Shown: piece by piece, positions 1 to 7,255 of the stretch
Position numbering within the stretch: the first letter of the stretch is position 1
Layout of the letters: each line of letters begins with the position of its first letter
NCBI GenBank assembly: GCA_937873105.1
Contig: CALMWD010000201.1
Span: 1-15,518 of the forward strand
Origin: an uncultured Rhodanobacteraceae bacterium
GTDB lineage: Bacteria > Pseudomonadota > Gammaproteobacteria > Xanthomonadales > Ahniellaceae
Direction of reading: 5' to 3'
DNA: 15,518 nt
The notes under the pieces: model-generated
Told to the model about the DNA's origin: nothing
Database searches by the model: none
What the model saw: the letters and a program-made list of their open reading frames with translations, nothing else
Translations under genes and position numbers: made by a program

Positions 1-480
1 GCCGCGCGTCACGCATCTTCGCCGCCAGGCGCTGCCGCGGCGTTGCCTGGCCCGGCCGCCACTGTCGACGGGATCGATGCCGCGGCGGTCGGATCGGCGC
101 TCGCCGCGACCGCGGCGCCTGCCATCGCCGCGGACGCGCTGCAGGATCATGAACCGGTCGACGGGCCGGCATCCGCGCCGGCGCCGTCGGCGACCGATGC
201 CTACCTGTGGGACGTGCTAGCGCACCTGCGGCGTTTCCAGCGTTATCCGGAACAGGCCCGCCGCGACGGCATCGAGGGCACGGTCTGGTTGCGCGCGCGC
301 GTCTCGCGCCAGGGCGAGGTGCTGCGCGCCGAGGTCGAACGCAGTTCCGGACACGATCCGCTCGACGTCGCGGCCGCCCGCCTGATCACGCGCGCCTCGC
401 CGCTGCCGCCGCCGCCGCCCGGAGCATTCGCCATCACCGACCTGCAGTTGCCGGTCGAATACCGGCTGCAGCGCGAATGA
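1..480 (+). CDS. TonB-family energy transducer, C-terminal part (5' truncated by window)
   Basis: The frame is open from the first base of the window to the TGA at 478-480, so the true start lies upstream; a TTG at 43 is not a convincing start. The visible 159 residues are an Ala/Pro-rich stretch (periplasmic linker type) followed from about base 202 by a TonB C-terminal domain. Visible family features are the YPEQAR-DGIEGTVWLRARV opening, an SSG-HDPLDVAA segment, a Pro-rich turn (LPPPPPG) and the closing LPVEYRL strand. TonB proteins couple the inner-membrane proton-motive force (through ExbB/ExbD) to outer-membrane receptors. The stop overlaps the sigma-factor start in ATGA (477-480), so the two are probably translationally coupled and this is likely the dedicated TonB for the receptor at 1990-4350. 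The N-terminal membrane anchor is outside the window, so a larger fusion protein cannot be excluded. Confidence 0.85.
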   Translation, partial: AARHASSPPGAAAALPGPAATVDGIDAAAVGSALAATAAPAIAADALQDHEPVDGPASAPAPSATDAYLWDVLAHLRRFQRYPEQARRDGIEGTVWLRARVSRQGEVLRAEVERSSGHDPLDVAAARLITRASPLPPPPPGAFAITDLQLPVEYRLQRE

Positions 481-977
481 GCGCCTGGACCGCGGTGTTC
501 GCCGCGCACGCCGCGGCCCTGCGCGCGGTGCTGACGCGCGTGCTCGGCGATGCCGCGCTGGCCGAGGATTGCGTGCAGGACACGGCCTTGCGGCTGCTCG
601 ACGCCGACTACGACGCGGTGCGCGATCCGCGCGCCTTCATGTTCCAGGTCGGCTACAACCTGGCCCGCGACGCCCTGCGACGCCGCAGCGTGCGCGGCAC
701 CGCCGTCGACGACCCCGACCAGGCCATCGACGCCTATTCCGCGGACGAAGCCACGCCCGAGGTGCACGTGCTGGCGCGCGAGCAGCTGGCGAACGTGCAG
801 CAGGCCCTGTCGCAGCTGTCCGAGCAGCGGCGCCGGGTGTTGTGGCTGGTTCGGGTCGAGGGCCTGAGCCTCAAGGAGGCGGCGGAAGCCATGGGCATCA
901 CCGCCAAGACCGTCGAGAACCACATGACCCAGGCGCTGCGCCAATTGCTGCAGCACCTGCCCGGGAGCGCGCCATGA
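477..977 (+). CDS. ECF-type RNA polymerase sigma factor (FecI-like)
   Basis: 166 residues, usual ECF length. Region sigma-2 spans about residues 10-75, with the typical AEDCVQDT segment and the FMFQVGYNLARDALRRR helix that recognises the -10 element. Region sigma-4 spans about 104-158, with a helix-turn-helix near 131-154 (SLKEAAEAMGITAKTVENHM). Start ATG 477 overlaps the TonB stop as ATGA; a longer upstream reading frame exists but lies inside the TonB gene in another frame and has no sigma features. It is followed by a FecR homologue and a TonB-dependent receptor, the standard arrangement for cell-surface signalling. The expected role is to drive transcription of the receptor operon once released or activated by FecR. 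No target promoter could be recognised upstream of the receptor. Iron-type regulation is usual for such systems, but nothing in the sequence shows it here. Confidence 0.93.
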   Translation: MSAWTAVFAAHAAALRAVLTRVLGDAALAEDCVQDTALRLLDADYDAVRDPRAFMFQVGYNLARDALRRRSVRGTAVDDPDQAIDAYSADEATPEVHVLAREQLANVQQALSQLSEQRRRVLWLVRVEGLSLKEAAEAMGITAKTVENHMTQALRQLLQHLPGSAP

Positions 978-1030
978 ACTGGGGGAAGTCCGCGGCCGAC
1001 GCGTCTCGGAAACACGGGGGTATGCGGTGA
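974..1030 (+). other. possible 18-codon ORF bridging the sigma factor and fecR
   Basis: A short frame begins at ATG 974, overlapping the sigma stop (ATGA 974-977), and ends with TGA 1028-1030, overlapping the FecR GTG start (GTGA 1027-1030). It encodes MNWGKSAADASRKHGGMR. A GGGAG at 963-967 lies at Shine-Dalgarno distance. It could be a coupling or leader peptide keeping ribosomes moving from the sigma gene into the anti-sigma gene, or a chance frame in GC-rich DNA. No homologue is recognised. Confidence 0.25.
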
Positions 1031-1944
1031 ACGAGGCGATCCAGGAAACGGCGATGCGATGGTGGCTGCAGGTGCGCGACGCGCCCGCGGACGCCGCGGT
1101 GCAGCATGCCTTCGACGCTTGGCTCGCCGCGGACGATGTGCATCGCCTCGCCTATCTCGAGGTCCTGATGACCACGAACGCCGCGGCCGAGGCGACCGCG
1201 CCGTTGCCGACGGCGCCCCGCGCCCCGGTCCGTCGTCCGGTGGCCTGGTTCGGCGCGGCCTTGGCCAGTCTGCTGGTCTGCAGCGTGCTGTTCGGCCCGC
1301 GCTGGTCGGAACAATGGCGTGCCGACGCGGTCGCGCCGCCCGGCGCCGGACATGCGCTCGTGCTGGCCGACGGCACGCGCCTGGAACTCGGCGCGGACAG
1401 CGCGGTTGCGTTCGATCTCGGCGTCGGCGGGCGCGATATCGAACTGCTGCGCGGCACGGTGACGGTTGATGTCGCGGCCGACCCGAGGCCGCTGACGCTG
1501 CGCTGGCGCGACGTCGCGATCCGCGACATCGGCACGCGATTCACGGTCCAGGCCGCTGCCGGCACCGTGCGCGTCGGTGTCGCCGAGGGGCGGGTCGACG
1601 TGCGTCGCGGCGATGCCGCCGCCGTGCCGGTCGAAGCCGGCGAGGCGCTCGACTGGCAGGGGCCGACGCCGCAGCGGCACCCCTGGCGCGAGACCGCGCC
1701 GACGCCCGGCCTGCTCGTGCTCGATCGCGCGCCGGCGGCCTTGGCGCTGGCGCAGTGGGCGGCCAGCCGCGGCACGCGCGTCTACTGGCTCGGATCACCG
1801 CCGAGCGGAGCGCCCCTCGATGCCGCATTGCCGGTGCGCACGGCCGAGGAACGACGAACCGCACTGGACACGCTCGCACGCCATTACCGCGTCGACGTGG
1901 TGCTCGACGGCGCCGGCCTGCTGGTCCTGCGCGCGTCGCGTTGA
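1027..1944 (+). CDS. FecR-family anti-sigma factor / transmembrane signal transducer
   Basis: 305 residues. The N-terminal cytoplasmic sigma-binding domain (FecR N-terminal/DUF4880 type) is about residues 5-48, with the conserved FDAWLAADDVHRLAYLEV signature. One membrane helix follows at about 73-90 (WFGAALASLLVCSVLFG). The periplasmic FecR domain is about 107-195 and includes an IGTRF motif at 168-172; the Gly-Thr is the type of site at which FoxR/FpvR relatives self-cleave, an inference here. The C-terminal 75 residues (about 228-303) resemble an STN-like fold, as in the signalling domain of PupR-type regulators. GTG 1027 is chosen because it puts the signature domain at the usual distance from the N-terminus and has GGGGG at 1016-1020 in front of it. 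The protein holds the upstream sigma factor and receives the signal from the receptor encoded next. Confidence 0.92.
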   Translation: MNEAIQETAMRWWLQVRDAPADAAVQHAFDAWLAADDVHRLAYLEVLMTTNAAAEATAPLPTAPRAPVRRPVAWFGAALASLLVCSVLFGPRWSEQWRADAVAPPGAGHALVLADGTRLELGADSAVAFDLGVGGRDIELLRGTVTVDVAADPRPLTLRWRDVAIRDIGTRFTVQAAAGTVRVGVAEGRVDVRRGDAAAVPVEAGEALDWQGPTPQRHPWRETAPTPGLLVLDRAPAALALAQWAASRGTRVYWLGSPPSGAPLDAALPVRTAEERRTALDTLARHYRVDVVLDGAGLLVLRASR

Positions 1945-1989
1945 CGCGCTAGGGTAGGCCGGATTCCGCTGCAGGGAAGCCGAACCTCG

Positions 1990-4350
1990 ATGTCCTGGTC
2001 CCGTCTTGTTGCACTGCCGTTGGCGCTCGCGCCCGGGCTGCCGGCGCTGGCCTGCGATCTGGCGCGGGCGATCGACGCGCCCGCGCCGGCGGGCCCGCTG
2101 CTGCAGACCGCGCGGACGCTGGCCGACGCGAGCGGCTGCCGCATCCTGCTCGCACCCGATCTGGCGGACCGCGAGGTGCCGGCGATCGCCGCCGGCGTGG
2201 CCATCGGCGATGCGCTGGACCGCCTCTCGATCGCGCTGGATCTGAACTGGACGCAGGACGGCGGCGGTGAAGTGCGCGTCGTCGATGCCGCGGCGGCCGA
2301 TCCGGCCACCCGAGCCGCGGCCCTGACCATCGAGGCGGCACGAAGCCCGGCGCGCCTGCCGAGCCCGGTCGACCAGGCACGCCTGCCCGGCGAACGCAGC
2401 CCCGCCACGGCGCGCACGTCGCTGGGCGACGTCCACTTCGACGACGACGCCCTGCACGACTACACGACGGCGGTGGCGCGCGCGCCCGGCGTCTACGGCA
2501 TGGCTTCGAGCGACGTGATCCGCGGCATCGGCGCATCGCGGCTGTCGCCGAGCCAGCGCGCCAGCCTGCTCACCATCGACGGCATTCCCTTGCCGGCCGA
2601 GGCGTGGCTGTTCAATCGCCCGGGACTGGGCCTGGTGCGCGGCCTGGACATCACCCGGTCCGGCACCGGTCTGGCCAGCGCCTACGGCGCCGGCGCCGGC
2701 GATCTGGCGATGACCACGCGCGCCGCGTCGTCCGAGCGTCAGGCCAGCCTGGGCATAACCCATGCGCCCGCGCTGGCGCCGCAATGGTTCGCCAGCGCCA
2801 CCGCCGGACTGGGCGTGCCGGGTCTGCGCACCGCGATCGGCATCAGTCGCCAGATCGGCGCCGAGGCGGTCGATGCCGAGGGCCAGGCCGATGTCTTCCG
2901 CCAGCACCAGTACGCCGCCCGCGTCGCCTGGCAGAGTCCGGCCGGCGCGCATCTGCTGCAGGCCAGCGCGATCGACTTCCGGCGCGCCGATTTCGGCGGT
3001 GCCGAAGCCCCCTGCGGCGGCGGCCAGCCGCATTGTCTGCTGGGCGCCGACATCGGCATCGACGGCGCTGCGGCCAGCTGGCAGTGGCAGTTGACCGACG
3101 ACTGGCGCCTGCTGGCCCTGGCGGGCAGTTCGGAGACGCGCGCCACCGTGCTCCGTGCAGACCTCGGCGCGCTGCAACCGGCGCAGCCGGCCTACATCGG
3201 CATGCATCATGCGGAACTGCGCGCGGAGATCGCGCTGTCGCCGCAGACGACATTGTCCGCCGGGCTGATGCAGGCGCGACGCGAATATCGGCTGCACGGC
3301 GAACGCCGCTTCGTCATCAACGGCGCTACGGCGGCCTCTCTCGGCATGGTGCCGGCCGGTCCCGGCCCGGGCAGCCTGGTGTACGCGCAGACCGAAGCGG
3401 CACGCACCGACCTGCCGCAAGCCTATGCCGAATGGGCGTTCGACGACGGCGCGCGCTGGGACGGCCATGTCGGCTTGCGCGCCATCGACACCGATTCGGC
3501 GTCGCGTTTCGAAGCCCGCGACATCCGTCACGGCAACTGCGCGATCGCGCCGGGGCGCCACCCGGGCCTGTCGGATTGCGGCGAGGCCTTGCAGGCGCTG
3601 CTGCGGGCGCGCAACGACCGGGTGCGCCACCGCGAGGTCCTGTGGCTGCCGAATGCCGCCCTGCGCTGGCGCGATGGCGATGGCCAATGGCTGGCGCTGC
3701 AATGGCGCGACGGCTTCCTCGGCTCCGACGTGAACACGCTGGCCCTGAGCCCCGACGCGGCGGTGGAGCGCCTGCGCAGCAGCGAGATCGCCTGGTCGCG
3801 CCCATGGCGGGAAACGCTGCGACTGGAATGGCGCGTGTTTCACCACGACTGGCGCGACCGCGTCGCCAACCTGACCGGCAACGTGCCCGATGCCCTGCGT
3901 TTCGACAGCGAGATCCTCGGCAGCGAGTGGCAGATCGGCAGCGCGCCGCATCCGCGCGGCGAATGGTGGTTCAACGCGGGCGTGCTGCGCACCCGTTCGA
4001 CCCTGGACGTGCTGCCGCGCGACGATGCCGCCGTGCGTGGCGCGCCGGACTGGTCGCTCGGCGTCGGCGGGCGTTGGCGCTTTCGCAACGGATTCCATGT
4101 CGGCGGCCACTTCGGCCATGCCGAACCGACCTGGGTCGTCAACGACGACGCGTCGATCGAACGCCTGTCCGCGCGCGACCTGCTCGACCTGCGGCTCGGC
4201 TTCCGCGGCGAGCGCTACGAGCTCTCGCTCTGGGGCACCAATCTGCTCGACGACGACTACGTCGCGGACAGCTACGGGCGCAGCCTGCTGCTCACGCCCT
4301 ACCACGCCCGCAACCGCGTCGTCGGCATCGACCTGCGCGCCGACTTCTGA
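1990..4350 (+). CDS. TonB-dependent outer-membrane receptor with N-terminal STN signalling domain
   Basis: 786 residues. A signal peptide of about 21 residues ends ALA|C; it is a signal peptidase I type site, not a good lipobox. An STN (secretin/TonB short N-terminal) domain spans about 30-100, marking a FecA-like transducing receptor. A TonB-box-like stretch ALTIEAAR is at 111-118. The plug is about 143-245 (VIRGIG, LLTIDGIPL, GLDITRSG, AYGAGAGDL). The rest is a beta-barrel ending in the typical NLLDDDY segment and a terminal Phe. Two close Cys pairs, 342/349 and 517/530, sit where extracellular loops are plausible. ATG 1990 follows AGGGAAG at 1973-1979 and lies 45 bases after fecR. The substrate is unknown: no siderophore, haem or carbohydrate genes are in view. 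The gene ends three bases from the stop of the opposing gene. Confidence 0.93.
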   Translation: MSWSRLVALPLALAPGLPALACDLARAIDAPAPAGPLLQTARTLADASGCRILLAPDLADREVPAIAAGVAIGDALDRLSIALDLNWTQDGGGEVRVVDAAAADPATRAAALTIEAARSPARLPSPVDQARLPGERSPATARTSLGDVHFDDDALHDYTTAVARAPGVYGMASSDVIRGIGASRLSPSQRASLLTIDGIPLPAEAWLFNRPGLGLVRGLDITRSGTGLASAYGAGAGDLAMTTRAASSERQASLGITHAPALAPQWFASATAGLGVPGLRTAIGISRQIGAEAVDAEGQADVFRQHQYAARVAWQSPAGAHLLQASAIDFRRADFGGAEAPCGGGQPHCLLGADIGIDGAAASWQWQLTDDWRLLALAGSSETRATVLRADLGALQPAQPAYIGMHHAELRAEIALSPQTTLSAGLMQARREYRLHGERRFVINGATAASLGMVPAGPGPGSLVYAQTEAARTDLPQAYAEWAFDDGARWDGHVGLRAIDTDSASRFEARDIRHGNCAIAPGRHPGLSDCGEALQALLRARNDRVRHREVLWLPNAALRWRDGDGQWLALQWRDGFLGSDVNTLALSPDAAVERLRSSEIAWSRPWRETLRLEWRVFHHDWRDRVANLTGNVPDALRFDSEILGSEWQIGSAPHPRGEWWFNAGVLRTRSTLDVLPRDDAAVRGAPDWSLGVGGRWRFRNGFHVGGHFGHAEPTWVVNDDASIERLSARDLLDLRLGFRGERYELSLWGTNLLDDDYVADSYGRSLLLTPYHARNRVVGIDLRADF

Positions 4351-4359
4351 ATCTCAGAA
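4345..4359. repeat. short palindrome containing both convergent stop codons
   Basis: TTCTGA-ATC-TCAGAA is a perfect 6-base inverted repeat with a 3-base centre. The left arm contains the receptor's TGA (4348-4350) and the right arm contains the opposite-strand TGA (4354-4356). There is no T-run, so it is not a recognisable intrinsic terminator. It may simply follow from two similar gene ends meeting. Confidence 0.5.
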
Positions 4360-5460
4360 CAGCTCGCCCTGCGGCGATGGCTTGCGCGGCGCGCGGAAGC
4401 GGGTGGTGTCGAGGTCCACGTCCTCGTTGCGGCCGAGGTAGCCGAGGCGCTGCGCCGCCACCTTGAAGCGGCGCCGGATCAGTTCCGCGAACACGCCCTC
4501 GCCGCGCATGCGGGTGCGGAAGTCGGCGACGTAGTCGCGGCCACCACGCATCTGCTGCACCAGGCTCATCACGTGCGCGGCGCGTTCCGGGTAATGCACG
4601 GACAGCCACTCGCGGAACAGGTCCTTCAGTTCGTGCGGCAGGCGCACGATCGTGTAGCTCGCGCTGCTCGCGCCGGCGTCGCGCGCCGCTTCCAGCACCG
4701 CTTCGAGGTCGCGGTCGTTGATCATCGGGATGATCGGCGCGACGAACACGCCGACCGGCACGCCGGCCTCGTGCAGGCGCCGGATCGCGGCGATGCGACG
4801 GTGCGGCGCGCTGGCGCGCGGCTCCATCTTCGCCGACAGCATGTTGTCCAGCGAGGTCACCGACAGAAAGACCTGCACGAGACGCTTCTCGGCCATCGCC
4901 GCAAGCAGGTCGAGGTCGCGTTCGACCATCGCGTTCTTGGTGATGATGGTCACCGGATGCGCGCATTCGGCCAGCACCTCGAGGATGCCGCGGGTGAGCC
5001 GGTGTTCGCGTTCGATCGGCTGGTAGGGATCGGTGTTCGCGCCGAGGTTGATGGTCGAGCAGACGTAGCCCGGCAGCGCCAGTTCGACGCGCAACTGCTC
5101 GGCCGCATTGACCTTGGCGCTGAGCTTCGTCTCGAAGTCGAGTCCGGCCGACAGGTTCAGATAGCCGTGCGTCGGCCGCGCGTAGCAATAGAAGCAGCCA
5201 TGTTCGCAGCCGCGGTACATGTTGACCGATTGCGTGAACGGTATGTCGGGCGAATCGTTGCGGCTGATGATGCTGCGCGCGCGTTCGGCGACGACCACGG
5301 TGGGCGGGCGCGCCGGCGCACCGAGGTCGGCTTCCGGGAACCAGCCGTCGTCCTCGCGTTCGACGCGGGTCGATTCGAAGCGGCCCTCGCGATTGCTTGC
5401 GGCGCCGCGCCCCTTGATGCGCGCGAGCGGCGGACGTGTCGTCTCGGGTTCGTCGCTCAT
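4354..5460 (-). CDS. PA0069-family radical SAM protein (SplB-like, COG1533)
   Basis: 368 residues from ATG 5460 (MSDEPETTRPPLARIKGRGA). The radical SAM cluster motif is Cys85-x3-Cys89-x2-Cys92 (YRGCEHGCFYCYARPTH), which binds a 4Fe-4S cluster and S-adenosylmethionine. Other family features are the GRGAASNREGRFE N-terminal stretch, the STINLGANTDPYQPIE segment near 135-150 and ITKNAMVERD near 173-182. The family is widespread and distantly related to spore photoproduct lyase; its reaction is, as far as I know, undefined, and DNA-repair roles are only suggested by that similarity. The reading frame is open a further 132 codons upstream, but that part overlaps the preceding gene and lacks domain features. 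No strong ribosome binding site is visible before 5460. It lies 67 bases after the glycosyltransferase stop, so it could be the last gene of the minus-strand cluster. It converges with the receptor gene with a 3-base gap. Confidence 0.9.
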   Translation of the reverse strand: MSDEPETTRPPLARIKGRGAASNREGRFESTRVEREDDGWFPEADLGAPARPPTVVVAERARSIISRNDSPDIPFTQSVNMYRGCEHGCFYCYARPTHGYLNLSAGLDFETKLSAKVNAAEQLRVELALPGYVCSTINLGANTDPYQPIEREHRLTRGILEVLAECAHPVTIITKNAMVERDLDLLAAMAEKRLVQVFLSVTSLDNMLSAKMEPRASAPHRRIAAIRRLHEAGVPVGVFVAPIIPMINDRDLEAVLEAARDAGASSASYTIVRLPHELKDLFREWLSVHYPERAAHVMSLVQQMRGGRDYVADFRTRMRGEGVFAELIRRRFKVAAQRLGYLGRNEDVDLDTTRFRAPRKPSPQGELF

Positions 5461-5527
5461 GGGCGGGTTCCGGCGGGAAGCGGGGTCCTCATTCTGCGCG
5501 CGATGGTCGCAGGGTCCGAGACCGGAT

Positions 5528-7255
5528 TCAGTCCGTGCAGGCCGCGACCGCGTCGAGGCGCAGCAGCAGCCAGTCGCGACGGTTGCCCTTGCCGAGGCGA
5601 AGGGCGCGATCGCCTGCGGCGCAGTCCGGCACGACCGCGGCGTCGACGAAGATCGCGCGTCCTGCCGGGGCCGCGCGCAACCAGGCCACGGCCGCCGAAA
5701 ACTGCTCCGCGGCCGGTCGGCGGAATCCGAACTCGGCGACCGGGCCGATCGCCTGCAACAGGTGCTGTTCGCGCCAGCCGACCAGGCCGAGCGCAGTGTC
5801 CGCGCCGGCGGCCTCGCGGGCGCGTTGCATGACCGCGCGCCCCGAACTGTGTGCATCGAGCAGCGGATAGGCCACGGTACCGAGCCCGACCCACAGGGCC
5901 GTCAGCACCGCGAAACAGGCATGCAGGGCGCGCCGCGTGCGCCATGCGGCCGCGGCGACGAGGCCGATGGCGCCGACCGCGGCCAGCATCCACCACAGCG
6001 CGTCGACCTGGCCCGACAACTCGCGCGCGGCGACCTGGCGGGCCTCGAAGGCCGGCTCGCCGAGCGCGGCCATCAGCCCGCCGACCAGCAGCGGCAAGGA
6101 CAGCGCCAGCACGAATCCGAGCACCAGGCGGCGGAAGCCGCGCCGCCGCGACGCAAATACGAGACCCGGCGCCAGCGCGACGCAGAGCATGGGCAGGATC
6201 GGCAGGATGTACATGTCGCGCTTGCCCGGCGAGGCCGAGAAGAACAGCAGCACCACGAGCGCCCATGCCAGCGGAATGAACACGCGGGCATCGCGGCGAT
6301 CGCGCAGGCGTCGCCACGCGTACGGCAGCGCCCAGGGCCAGGCCAGCACGAACGGCAGCCAGGCCGTCAGCATCACTTCGCCGAAGTACCACCAGGGCTG
6401 GAAGTGGTGATCGGGATTGGCGTAGCGGCGCGCGGTCTGGCCGAGCAGGATCTCGCGCACGTAGGCTTGGACCTCGGGATCGTTCCAGGTTGTCGCGGCG
6501 ATGGCGAGCGGCAGCAGCCACACCGATGCGGCGGCGATGAAGGCGAGCAGGCCCCAGGCCCAGTGGGACGGTCGCGGGACGGAACCCGCTCCCACACGAT
6601 CCTCGGTCAACCCGCGTTGAGCCACTGTGGGAGCGGGCTCCGTCCCGCGATCAGCACCTGCTCCTCCCGCGATCCTTCGCGCCACCGCAATCACCGGCAG
6701 CATCAACAGGGCCAGCGCGCCCACGCCCTTGCTGATCGTGCCGATCGCGGCCATGAACCAGCCGGCCGCGTGCGTGGCGCGCGACGGCGCGAGCAGGGCA
6801 TGGGTCATGAACGCGTGCGTCGCCGCGGTCATCGCGAACACGAGGAACGGGTCGATCTGCGCGCGCTTGGCCTGGTAGGTGAACTGGAAGGCAAACAGCA
6901 GCATCAGCGCCGCGAGCTTCGCCGCGCGCCGGCCCCAGAGCTTCAGCGCGAGGTCGAAGGTCAGCGCGATCGTGCCGAGGCTGGCCAGCAGCGACGGCAG
7001 CAGGAAAGCGATCCGCCACTCGCCGGTCAGCGCGTGCGCCGCGCCGAGCAGCCACATGAACAGCGGCGGCTTGTCCGGATAGATTTCCTGTCCGCGGTGC
7101 GGAATCAGCATCTGGCCGCTCTCGACCATCTGCTTCGCGACCAGCACGAAGCGCGGTTCGTCGGCCGGCCACGGGTCGCGCAGGCCGATGCCGATGCCGA
7201 TCACCAGCAGGGCCAGGGCCAGCACGAACCAGAAGTCGCGCGAACGCAGGGTCAT
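5528..7255 (-). CDS. ArnT-like membrane glycosyltransferase (GT-C fold, GT39/GT83 type)
   Basis: 575 residues with roughly a dozen hydrophobic segments. The first periplasmic loop carries the family signature DPWPADEPRF (about 27-36), with the acidic residues expected to be catalytic, followed by IYPDKPPLFMW (58-68). ISKG at 174-177 and SPGKRDMYILPILP at 342-355 are also typical. ArnT-type enzymes move a sugar from a polyprenyl-phosphate donor to a periplasmic acceptor such as lipid A; the actual sugar and acceptor are unknown here. ATG 7255 overlaps the kinase stop as ATGA (7252-7255). Residues about 197-230, between two membrane segments, are an unusual Gly/Pro/Arg-rich stretch encoded by an inverted REP-like repeat (6572-6650); the frame is kept and no stop is introduced. 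Without that insertion the length would be about 540. The C-terminal region (about 465-575) is soluble and less conserved. Confidence 0.88.
   Translation of the reverse strand: MTLRSRDFWFVLALALLVIGIGIGLRDPWPADEPRFVLVAKQMVESGQMLIPHRGQEIYPDKPPLFMWLLGAAHALTGEWRIAFLLPSLLASLGTIALTFDLALKLWGRRAAKLAALMLLFAFQFTYQAKRAQIDPFLVFAMTAATHAFMTHALLAPSRATHAAGWFMAAIGTISKGVGALALLMLPVIAVARRIAGGAGADRGTEPAPTVAQRGLTEDRVGAGSVPRPSHWAWGLLAFIAAASVWLLPLAIAATTWNDPEVQAYVREILLGQTARRYANPDHHFQPWWYFGEVMLTAWLPFVLAWPWALPYAWRRLRDRRDARVFIPLAWALVVLLFFSASPGKRDMYILPILPMLCVALAPGLVFASRRRGFRRLVLGFVLALSLPLLVGGLMAALGEPAFEARQVAARELSGQVDALWWMLAAVGAIGLVAAAAWRTRRALHACFAVLTALWVGLGTVAYPLLDAHSSGRAVMQRAREAAGADTALGLVGWREQHLLQAIGPVAEFGFRRPAAEQFSAAVAWLRAAPAGRAIFVDAAVVPDCAAGDRALRLGKGNRRDWLLLRLDAVAACTD
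6572..6650. repeat. inverted REP-like pair (REPIN-like) inside the glycosyltransferase gene
   Basis: Two 25-base arms, 6572-6596 (begins TCGCGGGACGG) and 6626-6650 (begins TGTGGGAGCGG), are reverse complements with one mismatch, separated by 29 bases. Each arm also folds alone: GCGGG 6574-6578 pairs with CCCGC 6585-6589 around a 6-base loop, and GCGGG 6633-6637 pairs with CCCGC 6644-6648 around a 6-base loop. This two-level symmetry is the design of REP doublets mobilised by RAYT transposases in other genomes. On the minus strand the arms encode residues 202-210 and 220-228 of the glycosyltransferase. A 10-base direct repeat TCCCGCGATC (6643-6652 and 6665-6674) lies at the 3' edge. Whether it is repeated in the genome cannot be judged from this window. 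Confidence 0.85.

Noticed and set aside
1941..1969. TTGACG at 1941-1946 as a -35 box for the receptor gene
   Set aside because: There is no -10-like sequence at 16-18 base spacing, and the bases include the fecR stop codon.
1795..4305. An 836-codon open frame on the minus strand opposite the receptor gene
   Set aside because: It is the antisense shadow of a GC-rich gene. Its translation has no coherent domain pattern, while the plus-strand frame is a clear TonB-dependent receptor.
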